A DNA stretch of 6,428 nt from JBCDBY01 sp039182715 (GTDB lineage Bacteria > Planctomycetota > PLA2): assembly GCA_039182715.1 (NCBI GenBank), contig JBCDBY010000270.1, positions 1 through 6,428 on the forward strand, read 5' to 3'. The first letter of the stretch is position 1; each line of letters begins with the position of its first letter. The notes under the pieces are model-generated. The model did not search any database. It was not told where the DNA came from and saw only the letters and a list, made by a program, of their open reading frames with translations. This document shows positions 1 to 5,692 of this stretch, piece by piece. The position numbers and the translations under genes were made by a program.

Positions 1-68
1 ACTCGCGAGGTTTGTAATAATTCACTGGGGGCTCCGTCTGGGGCCGAGGGCGCTTTCTCAGACAGGCC

Positions 69-2387
69 CTAGCCGGACCCCACGCGACGCTCGAGGGCTG
101 CGTACTTCTTCTGCAGGTGCGCCGACGGGGCGGGACCGCGTCGTCCCCGCTTTTCGAGCTCGACCGTGATCGTCCACGCCTCCCGGAAGGCGTCGCGTGC
201 ATCGCGCAGGTGGGCGAGCTGGGCTGTCCCGGACGCGGCATCCGCCTGCTTCGAAAGCACGTGACCGAGAAAGAAGAGCGCCGCGCCGTGGCCCGCCGCG
301 TGGCTCCCGCTTTCGGGGTCGTCGCGGCGGAGCTCGCGGAAGTCCTGGCTCGCCTGCTGCAGCGCCGTGGCCGCGCCGGGCAGGTCGCGTCGCTGGTCGC
401 GCACGCGGCCGACGTTGATGAGGCAGCGCGCGCGATTCACGCGAAGGTGAAGGTCGTCCGGATCCGCCTCGACGAGAGCGTCCCAACGCGTGGAGGCCTC
501 CGCCAGCAGGGCGTCCGCGCCGGAGAAGTCGCCGCTCGCCGCGGCAAGGCTACCGAGCTGCGTCTTGGTGCGCGCCAGGTCGAACCGAACGCTCGACGCG
601 TCGGGTCGCATCGCGGCGGCACGCTCGAGCAGATCCTGCATCATCCCGAAGTGCCGGCGCGCCGCTTTCAGGTTGCCGTCGTCATCGAGCGCCCAGCCCG
701 CGAGGGCCTCGTGGGAGTAGGCCTGCTGGCGGAGCATGCGGAACTCGTCGGGAAGCGACGCGAGGATCGAGATCGCTTCCTCGAGCTGCTCCTTCGACTT
801 TTCCAGGCGGGCGAGCTTCGAGAGCGCCAGCCCTTCGAGATAGCGGGCGTCTTCGAGGGCGCGGGCGCGTCGCAGCGCCTCTTCGTAGGCCTGCTTCGCG
901 GACGCGCGATCGCCGCTGTTCGTCGCCATGGCCGGGTCGCCGAGAATGCCGCCGTACAGGAGGTGCGCATGCACGAGCTGGCGGGCGACCTTGTCGTCCT
1001 TCGGCGCCAAAGATGCGAGCACCTTCAGATCCTCGATCGCAAGGCGAATCATCTCCGCGGCGACGGGGCCGCCTCCGGCCAGCATCTTGATGCGCATCGT
1101 GTCGCGCTCCAGCGCGTCGACGGAGCGGCCGAGGACGTTCTCGAAGAGCTGGCGCGCCTCTTCGGCGGACTTCTCCGCCTGCGCGCGCGCGCTCGACGCG
1201 GAAGTCGCCGCCTCCTCGGCACGGCGCGCCCAGAGGCTGCTTGCGACGGCGGCCGCCAGCGAAACGACGACGATGGCGGCGGTCGCGCCGACCAGCAATC
1301 GGTTGCGCCGGGCGAACGTCTTCAGCTGATACGTGACGCTGGGCGCGCGCGCGGCGATCGTCTCGTGGCCGAGATAGCGGCGCAGGTCCGCGGCGAGCGC
1401 AGCGGCGGAGTCGTAGCGCTGGGCCGGCTCCTTCTCGAGGCACTTGAAGACGATCGTCTGCAGGTCGCCCCGCAGCGCAGGCGTGCGCGCGGGCGGCGTT
1501 CGGCGGATCGCATCCATGGCGTCGTAGGGAAGGGCATCCCGGACGGGATAGGGGAGGTCGCCGGCCAGCAGCTCGTAGAGCACGACGCCCAGCGCGTAGA
1601 CGTCGCTGCGCGTGTCGAGGCCCTCGCGAAGGCCGGCGACCTGCTCCGGACTCATGTAGGCGATGGTGCCGAGCAGCTCGCCGGTCAGCGTTCGGCCGAG
1701 ATCGGCGTCGGTCGCGCGCGCGATGCCGAAGTCGATCACCTTGCAGCGACCCGCATCGTCGACGAGCAGGTTGTCCGGCTTGATGTCCCGGTGCAGAACG
1801 CCCTTGGTGTGACCGTGATGGATCGCGTCGCACGCCTGCAGAAAGAGCTCGATGCGCTCCGTCGGCCCGAGATGGCGCGTCGTGGCGTAGGCCGTCATCG
1901 ATTGCGCGTCGCGCACGTACTCCATGGCGAACCAGGGAAGTTCCCCGTGCATGCCGGTTTCGTACATGGGCGCGATGTGCGGGTGGGTCAGGGTCGCCAA
2001 CACCTCGACCTCGAAGCGGAACCGCGCGACGGACTCCGCCGTCGGCAGGCCGGCGCGCATCACCTTGAGCGCGACCTCGCGGTGGGGGGCGGTGCGCTCC
2101 GCGAGGAAGACGGTTCCCATCCCGCCGGACGCGAGGGGGCGCCGCAGCGTGTAGGGCCCGAGCTGCTGGCCCTCGGCGGGCGGCGTGGGCACCGAGTAGA
2201 TCGGCTCCAGGAAGGATTCGTCCGTGGCGGCCGCGCGCACGAGTTCGAGGGCGCGAGCGTGCAGGGTGCCCTCGCAGCGGTCCGCGAGCCACGCTTCGCG
2301 CTGATCGACGGGGCGGTCGAGCGCCTCTTCGACGATGCGGCGCAGCTCCCCGAAGTCGCTCAACCGTCCATCTCCGTGCGCAGCCAT
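69..2387 (-). CDS. Membrane-anchored Hanks-type Ser/Thr protein kinase with helical (TPR-like) C-terminal region
   Basis: This gene encodes a 772-residue kinase predicted to phosphorylate Ser/Thr on partner proteins from the cytoplasmic face of the inner membrane. Seen in the sequence: a short helical N-terminus (about 1-60), then a complete kinase domain (about 79-340). The domain has a glycine loop ASGGMG (86-91), ATP-binding Lys108 in VALKVM, a likely alpha-C Glu126, catalytic HRDIKPDN (199-206, Asp201), DFG (219-221) and SPE (246-248). All key catalytic residues are present, so it should be active. One transmembrane helix follows (about 364-386), then a basic and coiled stretch and about 370 helical residues with TPR-like spacing, probably a periplasmic sensing or scaffold part. 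The start is uncertain. The ATG at 2387 has no ribosome site and overlaps the sigma gene by 28 bases. The TTG at 2363 forms TTGA with the sigma stop, has GGAG eight bases upstream, and gives the N-terminus usual for such kinases (764 residues). Either way it is translationally coupled to the sigma gene. It ends in TAG. Confidence 0.93.
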   Translation of the reverse strand: MAAHGDGRLSDFGELRRIVEEALDRPVDQREAWLADRCEGTLHARALELVRAAATDESFLEPIYSVPTPPAEGQQLGPYTLRRPLASGGMGTVFLAERTAPHREVALKVMRAGLPTAESVARFRFEVEVLATLTHPHIAPMYETGMHGELPWFAMEYVRDAQSMTAYATTRHLGPTERIELFLQACDAIHHGHTKGVLHRDIKPDNLLVDDAGRCKVIDFGIARATDADLGRTLTGELLGTIAYMSPEQVAGLREGLDTRSDVYALGVVLYELLAGDLPYPVRDALPYDAMDAIRRTPPARTPALRGDLQTIVFKCLEKEPAQRYDSAAALAADLRRYLGHETIAARAPSVTYQLKTFARRNRLLVGATAAIVVVSLAAAVASSLWARRAEEAATSASSARAQAEKSAEEARQLFENVLGRSVDALERDTMRIKMLAGGGPVAAEMIRLAIEDLKVLASLAPKDDKVARQLVHAHLLYGGILGDPAMATNSGDRASAKQAYEEALRRARALEDARYLEGLALSKLARLEKSKEQLEEAISILASLPDEFRMLRQQAYSHEALAGWALDDDGNLKAARRHFGMMQDLLERAAAMRPDASSVRFDLARTKTQLGSLAAASGDFSGADALLAEASTRWDALVEADPDDLHLRVNRARCLINVGRVRDQRRDLPGAATALQQASQDFRELRRDDPESGSHAAGHGAALFFLGHVLSKQADAASGTAQLAHLRDARDAFREAWTITVELEKRGRRGPAPSAHLQKKYAALERRVGSG

Positions 2388-2965
2388 GCGCGGGCGAAGC
2401 CCCACGCGCGATGGACCTGCTGCGGCGAAAGTCCGAGCACTTCGCCCGTCTCCTCGAACGTGAGCCCGGCGAAGTACCGCAGCTCGACGACGCGCAGCAG
2501 CTCGGCGTCGTTGCGGCCCAGCGCTTCGAGCGCTTCGTCGAGCGCGATCAGATCGATGGTCAGGTCGGCGACGTCGAAGAGTGCGAGGCCCTCGTCGAGT
2601 TCGAGCGGGCGCCGGCCACCGCCCCGCTTGTCGGCGCGCTTGCCGCGAGCGTGGTCCACGAGCACGCGTCGCATCGCGCGCGCGGCGGTGCGCAGAAAGT
2701 GGCGCCGGTCTTCGAACTGCGAGCTGCCGCCGACGAGCCGGACCCACGCGTCGTGCACCAGCGCGGTCGGCTGCAGCGTATGGTCGCGCCGCTCGGAGGC
2801 CATCAGCCGTTCGGCGATGCCATGCAGCTCCTCGTACAGCAGGCTCAGGAGGTCGCGCGACGCCTGCTCGTCTCCGGCGCGCAGCCGCTGCAGCAGGCGA
2901 ACGGTGTCCGACGGCCCACCCATGGTCGGGCCGGATGTTAGCGAACGTTCCGGATCGCGTGCCAT
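2360..2965 (-). CDS. ECF-type RNA polymerase sigma factor (TIGR02999-like), paired with the kinase
   Basis: This is a group 4 (ECF) sigma-70 factor of 201 residues that should bind core RNA polymerase and direct it to a dedicated promoter set. Seen: a region 2 (about 20-105) carrying the family hallmarks HTLQPTALVHDAW (62-74), HFLRTAARAMRR (89-100) and LVDHARGKRADKRGGG (102-117). A linker follows, then region 4 (about 140-197) with a helix-turn-helix around LTFEETGEVLGLS (168-180). There is no anti-sigma gene; the immediate downstream partner is a Ser/Thr kinase. In the known EcfP/PknT pair of Vibrio parahaemolyticus, sigma phosphorylation in region 2 permits RNA polymerase binding. By analogy the conserved Thr63/Thr67 of HTLQPT are candidate sites, but this is inference. 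The start at 2965 has a weak GGGG site that lies inside the terminal repeat of the upstream element. The second Met at 2923 gives 187 residues, closer to the family norm, but has no visible ribosome site. Confidence 0.93.
   Translation of the reverse strand: MARDPERSLTSGPTMGGPSDTVRLLQRLRAGDEQASRDLLSLLYEELHGIAERLMASERRDHTLQPTALVHDAWVRLVGGSSQFEDRRHFLRTAARAMRRVLVDHARGKRADKRGGGRRPLELDEGLALFDVADLTIDLIALDEALEALGRNDAELLRVVELRYFAGLTFEETGEVLGLSPQQVHRAWGFARAWLRTEMDG
2372..2375 (-). promoter_or_regulatory. Candidate ribosome binding site for an alternative TTG start of the kinase
   Basis: On the minus strand GGAG lies eight bases before a TTG at 2363-2361. That TTG overlaps the TGA stop of the sigma gene as TTGA. 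The ATG at 2387 has only a pyrimidine- and GC-rich stretch upstream, with no Shine-Dalgarno match. This site argues for the shorter kinase and for re-initiation after the sigma stop. It lies inside the sigma coding sequence, so it could be chance. Confidence 0.45.
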
Positions 2966-2971
2966 CGATTA

Positions 2972-2990
2972 GGCCCCGTTTCGAGATTCC
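2972..2990 (+). repeat. Terminal inverted repeat, copy 1 (sigma-gene side)
   Basis: The sequence GGCCCCGTTTCGAGATTCC lies next to TA (2970-2971). It pairs with the inverted copy at 3180-3198, with differences only at positions 4 and 6, both C/T transitions. The outer end lies six bases from the sigma ATG at 2965, so the weak ribosome site of that start is inside the repeat. Confidence 0.8.
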
Positions 2991-2992
2991 AA

Positions 2993-3006
2993 CTGGCTTC
3001 GGCCAG
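2993..3006 (+). repeat. Small hairpin with TTCG tetraloop inside the element
   Basis: CTGGC and GCCAG form a perfect 5-bp stem around TTCG with a C-G closing pair, the very stable cUUCGg type when transcribed rightward. It lies just inside the first terminal repeat. No T-tract follows, so it is not an intrinsic terminator. Confidence 0.5.
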
Positions 3007-3056
3007 CTGCGGGGAAGCTCCTTCGTCGCGCCCCCGCGTGGGCGGCGATGACTTTG

Positions 3057-3080
3057 CCGTCGATGCTGACGCATCGACGG
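3057..3080. repeat. 10-bp perfect inverted repeat inside the element
   Basis: CCGTCGATGC (3057-3066) and its exact reverse complement (3071-3080) flank the four bases TGAC. In RNA of either strand this forms a strong hairpin. It lies near the middle of the element and has no adjacent T-tract. Confidence 0.65.
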
Positions 3081-3092
3081 GTGCCCAGCTGC

Positions 3093-3140
3093 GTCGCGGC
3101 TCCTTGAAGTGGAAACAAACCACATCGGCGGAGCCGCGAC
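3093..3140. repeat. 11-bp perfect inverted repeat with nested inner stem inside the element
   Basis: GTCGCGGCTCC (3093-3103) is matched exactly by its reverse complement at 3130-3140. The 26-base interior contains a further 4-bp stem GTGG/CCAC (3109-3112 and 3120-3123) around the A-rich loop AAACAAA. This is the largest internal fold of the element and may be a structural core recognised with the ends, or an RNA hairpin. Confidence 0.65.
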
Positions 3141-3179
3141 TTCGCCGGGCTTGTCCTCGCGCGGCCTCGGGCCGACGTC

Positions 3180-3198
3180 GGAATCTCGAAACAGAGCC
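3180..3198 (-). repeat. Terminal inverted repeat, copy 2 (lipoprotein side)
   Basis: Read on the minus strand it is GGCTCTGTTTCGAGATTCC, preceded by TA (3200-3199). Its first G completes the TAG that ends the extended lipoprotein reading frame, so the element begins inside that stop codon. Confidence 0.8.
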
Positions 3199-3383
3199 TA
3201 GTCATCAGGAGCGAAGGACCGGAAGCCCTCCGGCGAGAAGGTGATGCGCCGGTTGCCAAGCCCGTCCACGTCGACGCCGTAGATCTCGTCCTCGTTCAAG
3301 GGGCCGCGCGCGTGGTAGTAGACGTGACGTCCGTCCGCGGAGATCGTCGGCGCACTTACGATACCGGGCCAGAGAGTCCGGGT
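3198..3383 (-). pseudogene. In-phase continuation of the lipoprotein beyond the amber codon: last propeller blade
   Basis: Directly after the TAG at 3386-3384, the same frame reads 61 sense codons to a second TAG (3200-3198). The peptide contains APTISADGRHVYY, then DEIYGVDVDGLGNRRIT and a tail SPEGFRSFAPDD. This is a complete PD40/TolB-type repeat in the right spacing after the previous one. Residues before the stop (GRADGS) and after it (TRTLW) join into the usual 'xADGSxxRxL' strand, with the amber codon where Gln (CAG) or another residue would be expected. The intact protein would be 690 residues. The segment has no start codon of its own with a ribosome site, so it is either untranslated, reached by readthrough, or restored if the T is a sequencing error. 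Confidence 0.75.
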
Positions 3384-5270
3384 CTAGCTCCCGTCGGCAC
3401 GTCCGGGCAGGATGCCGTCGTCGTCCGCAAACGTGACCCACTCCCCGTCTCGCGACCAGGATGCGACCGCGGACCCGGCCCGGTCACTGAGTGGCACCTC
3501 CATGCCGTCCGACAGGCGACGGACGACGAGTCGGGCCCGGTTGACGTAGGCGATTCGGCGACCGAACGGCGCGCAGACCGGATAGCGCGCGCTGACGACG
3601 CCGGTCAGGATCTCCGGTTCGCTTGCCACGCGGAGCAGGGCGCCGGCATCGGTGGCATAGATCTCGTCGTGGATGCAGACGGTGGGCCCGGCGCGGATCG
3701 CGGTCGACACGACCTCGAGGAGGAAGCGCGCGTCGCTCCCGTCCGCCCGGATGGTCTCGACACGACCGCCGGCCCCGATGACGTCGGTCATGTACGCGAT
3801 GCGTTCGCTGTCGGGGTACCAGGCGTACGTGGTGACGTTGCGCGGCGAGTTGCCGACCTGTCGCGCGCCGGCGCTCGGGTAGTCGATGACGAAGAGCTGT
3901 CGGGTCCCGGAGACGTCGCCGGTGAAGAGGATCTTGGTCTTGTCCGGCGACCACTTGGGCGCGCTCGCGTCGAACATCGGCGTGCTGAGCTCGCGCTCGC
4001 CCCCCGGTTCCCGCACGAAGATCGAGACGTCTTCCGTGTCGAGGTTCTCCCGCGCGAACACGACGCGCGACACAACCTCTTCGAGCTGTACCTCGAGAAT
4101 TCGATTGCCGGGCGTGGTCTCCCAGTCCTGCACTTCCGGAATCTCGGACGTTCCGGGAAACGCCTCGAACAGGCGGATCACCACCTGGGGTGCGCCCGCC
4201 TCCGGTTCCCGGACGAAGCTCACGAAGAAGAGCGGGAGCAGGGTCGAGATGCGGGCGCGCAGCGCATCGTAGAGTTCGAACGCCTCCTCGATGTCCTCGA
4301 CCCCTTCGAAGATGCGGTACTCCACATACCCGACGTAGACGTCATCGAGGATGTCGCAGAACTCGCCGTCGCAGCCGCCCTCCGCCGTGACCTGTTCGAT
4401 CTCCAGATCATTCGGGTCGTCGGAGCGCTGCACGAAAACACCGATGTCGAAGACATTGCGGTATCGCGAGGCGAGCTGGACCTGCCAGGTTCCGTCGCCG
4501 TTGTCCGTCGCCGTCACCTCCCATTCGTCGCTGCCGTTGGGTCGCGCCACGGTGAAACGCCGCACGTCGCCGGGCCGGATCGGGTCGGCGAAGAAGGTTC
4601 CGTTGGCGACGATCTGCTGCGTATCCCGCGTGATGGCGACGATGCCCTTGATGCGCGGCGCGCTGCCGGAGATGGGAACGTTCGCCGCCACACTGTGGGG
4701 CAGGGGCGCGGACTGCGCGAGGGAGCGAGTCGACGACGCCGCGAGCGCGAGCCCGACGGTGCCCGATCGGTCCACCCAGAAGCGATCGAGGGTGATCGGG
4801 CGCAACGTCGCGGCGCCGAGGAAGACCTCCTGCGGCGTTCCCGCTCCGAGGTAGCCGTAGACCGACCACGATCCATCGCCGTAGCGTTCGAGATCGAGCT
4901 CGACCGCGACCGGCGGATCGAACACGACCTCTTGGTCGGCCACGGAGATGCGCACCGTGCCCCGCACGCGCGCATCGGTCGTCCAGCGATCGGCACCGCC
5001 GCCGTCGTCGATGCGGATGCGCGTCGGGCCGGTCACCTCGTCCCCCTCGACGGTCCTGATCTTCGTGCCGGCGGCAAGCCGGACCGTGACCCCGGCGGCG
5101 GTCGTGACCGTGGTCTCGCGGGTGACCGGCAGCGTGACCGTCTGCTCGACCGTCCCGACCTCGATCTCCTGCGCTCCGGCCGGAAGGCTTTGAGGCGCGC
5201 CGGGTGCCGAGTCGCCGGAGGAACAGGCCGTCGAAAGGAGAGCCACGAGGAGGAGAACGACGTACCGCAT
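3384..5270 (-). CDS. Outer-envelope lipoprotein with C-terminal TolB/PD40-like beta-propeller, ended by an early in-frame amber codon
   Basis: The gene encodes a 628-residue exported lipoprotein. I do not recognise a named family for the full length. A short signal peptide (MRYVVLLLVALLSTAC) ends in the lipobox L-S-T-A-C with lipidated Cys16, and Ser17 suggests outer-membrane sorting. Residues about 40-165 are beta-rich with a ZU5-like look (VRLAAGTKIR, then VVFDPPVAVELDL). The middle (about 290-400) is acidic and includes a CDGEFC motif (300-305). From about 405 onward there are propeller repeats of the PD40/TolB kind, for example APKWSPDKTKILF (437-449), TYAWYPDSERIAY (481-493) and VASWSRDGEWVTF (602-614). 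Such propellers usually bind proteins, peptides or glycans in the periplasm. The frame stops at TAG (3386-3384) in the middle of a repeat, just after RADGS, and continues in phase afterwards, so the product is probably truncated or the codon is an error or read through. AGGAGG sits only two bases before the ATG. Its position before the sigma/kinase pair suggests an envelope sensor, but this is inference. Confidence 0.85.
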   Translation of the reverse strand: MRYVVLLLVALLSTACSSGDSAPGAPQSLPAGAQEIEVGTVEQTVTLPVTRETTVTTAAGVTVRLAAGTKIRTVEGDEVTGPTRIRIDDGGGADRWTTDARVRGTVRISVADQEVVFDPPVAVELDLERYGDGSWSVYGYLGAGTPQEVFLGAATLRPITLDRFWVDRSGTVGLALAASSTRSLAQSAPLPHSVAANVPISGSAPRIKGIVAITRDTQQIVANGTFFADPIRPGDVRRFTVARPNGSDEWEVTATDNGDGTWQVQLASRYRNVFDIGVFVQRSDDPNDLEIEQVTAEGGCDGEFCDILDDVYVGYVEYRIFEGVEDIEEAFELYDALRARISTLLPLFFVSFVREPEAGAPQVVIRLFEAFPGTSEIPEVQDWETTPGNRILEVQLEEVVSRVVFARENLDTEDVSIFVREPGGERELSTPMFDASAPKWSPDKTKILFTGDVSGTRQLFVIDYPSAGARQVGNSPRNVTTYAWYPDSERIAYMTDVIGAGGRVETIRADGSDARFLLEVVSTAIRAGPTVCIHDEIYATDAGALLRVASEPEILTGVVSARYPVCAPFGRRIAYVNRARLVVRRLSDGMEVPLSDRAGSAVASWSRDGEWVTFADDDGILPGRADGS

Positions 5271-5272
5271 GC

Positions 5273-5278
5273 CCTCCT
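5273..5278 (-). promoter_or_regulatory. Ribosome binding site of the lipoprotein gene, unusually close to the ATG
   Basis: On the minus strand AGGAGG is followed by GC and then ATG (5270-5268). The match to the anti-Shine-Dalgarno is perfect but the spacing is only two bases instead of about five to nine. No other in-frame start downstream would keep the signal peptide, so this start still stands. Confidence 0.6.
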
Positions 5279-5299
5279 AGCGCATTCCGGCACCGTTTC

Positions 5300-5323
5300 T
5301 CCGCGGAAACGCGGATCTTTTTT
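5300..5323 (+). terminator. Intrinsic terminator reading rightward, antisense to all genes here
   Basis: A perfect 6-bp GC-rich stem, TCCGCG / CGCGGA, encloses a GNRA-type GAAA loop and is followed by TC and six Ts (5318-5323) on the + strand. On the minus strand the T-tract is an A-tract before the hairpin, so it cannot terminate leftward transcription. No + strand gene lies to its left. It would stop antisense transcripts coming out of the lipoprotein gene, or it is a relic of an earlier arrangement. Confidence 0.6.
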
Positions 5324-5352
5324 GGGCGACCGACGCGCATCCCGGAACCGCA

Positions 5353-5633
5353 TCACTTGCGAGCGAGCTGGATGCGGAGGTCCCGCACGCCCGATTCGAC
5401 GTTCATCCAGCGGGACTCGAACTCGCCCCGCGCCGTGATTTCGAGCGCAACGCGGCCCTGCGGCACCCGGTCGAAACGGAGGGTTTGCTGCGATCGACCA
5501 TCTCCACGGGGTCGACGGGGCACTCTGCAGGGCCGAGGTCGAGGACGTGACGCGTGCCGTGTCTGGTCTTGTTCCCGTCGACCTGCTCGAGGCCGAGGGA
5601 GAGAGGGCGATCCGTGCGCGCATCACGGAGCCA
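5353..5633 (-). pseudogene. 5'-less, frameshifted remnant of a beta-sandwich (carboxypeptidase-regulatory-like) protein gene
   Basis: Two minus-strand frames join into one protein-like sequence. From 5633 to about 5500 one frame reads WLRDARTDRPLSLGLEQVDG, then HVLDLGPAECPVDPVEMVDR. From about 5499 to a TGA at 5355-5353 the neighbouring frame reads QQTLRFDRVPQGRVALEI, then SRWMNVESGVRDLRIQLARK. The second part has the pattern of the last strands of carboxypeptidase-regulatory or similar Ig-like beta-sandwich domains, 'xRFdxvPxGrvxlxv' and 'vexGvrdLrixL'. Both stretches have the high third-position GC of real genes here. No suitable start codon exists in the first frame, and the isocitrate dehydrogenase stop lies only 60 bases upstream. 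It therefore looks like the 3' end of a decayed gene rather than a working small gene. A single-base sequencing error could explain the frameshift but not the missing 5' end. The upstream limit is uncertain. Confidence 0.5.
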
Positions 5634-5692
5634 TCTCGGTCCCGGGCGCCGACCTGGGATACGCGCGGAAGAGATCGGGCGACGGCAGAAAC

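Larger units (their letters stand above)
2972..3198. mobile_element. MITE-like 227-bp non-autonomous element with 19-bp terminal inverted repeats, flanked by TA
   Basis: The whole lipoprotein-sigma spacer is a compact element bounded by near-perfect inverted repeats (17 of 19 identical), each immediately flanked by TA (2970-2971 and 3199-3200). The interior has no convincing gene but many inverted repeats: a 5-bp stem with a TTCG loop (2993-3006), a 10-bp stem with a 4-base loop (3057-3080) and an 11-bp stem (3093-3103 with 3130-3140). TIRs, TA flanks, small size and no transposase are the signature of a MITE mobilised in trans. TA duplication is known for IS630/Tc1-mariner relatives and for some IS5-family groups, so the parent family cannot be fixed here. 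It may add structure to the transcript between lipoprotein and sigma gene, and it supplies the G of the upstream TAG. A chance structured spacer is less likely given the paired ends. Copy number elsewhere in the genome is unknown. Confidence 0.72.

Noticed and set aside
1..68. Terminator after the kinase gene
   Set aside because: Only a weak 7-bp stem with a wobble pair and a 17-base loop can be drawn, and no T-tract follows on the minus strand.
2935..2951. ECF-like promoter (GGAAC then TAACAT) upstream of the second sigma Met
   Set aside because: The GGAAC is only about 24 bases before the ATG at 2923 and would place the transcription start inside the gene. No matching -10 motif lies at the right distance.
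117..2972. Long open frame of 951 codons on the + strand opposite the sigma and kinase genes
   Set aside because: It is the mirror of two well-supported genes in GC-rich DNA. It shows no domain, and its composition (Arg, Val, Ala, Glu rich) is typical of antisense shadows.
2938..3123. 61-codon minus-strand frame starting MVCFHFKEPRR inside the element
   Set aside because: It crosses a terminal inverted repeat and two hairpins and runs into the sigma gene, and it has no ribosome site. If related peptides occur elsewhere, they would more likely reflect copies of the element than a gene.
2388..3125. Upstream extension of the kinase frame giving a 1018-residue protein
   Set aside because: The extra 246 codons overlap the whole sigma gene and part of the element, and they are Arg-rich and without domains. 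The kinase begins at 2387 or 2363.
2970..3200. Integron attC site or group II intron fragment
   Set aside because: No GTTRRRY-type core site or matching simple-site pair is seen, and there is no domain V-like hairpin or intron-encoded protein. Simple TIRs with TA flanks explain the element better.
3198..5270. Genome-wide reassignment of UAG as a sense codon
   Set aside because: Isocitrate dehydrogenase ends in TAG exactly at its family C-terminus, and the kinase also ends in TAG. Local mutation, sequencing error or readthrough fits better.
3312..5438. 708-codon open frame on the + strand opposite the lipoprotein gene
   Set aside because: The minus strand encodes a lipoprotein with signal peptide and propeller repeats. 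The + frame is an Asp/Arg/Val-rich shadow without recognisable domains, and it crosses the lipoprotein start and the terminator.
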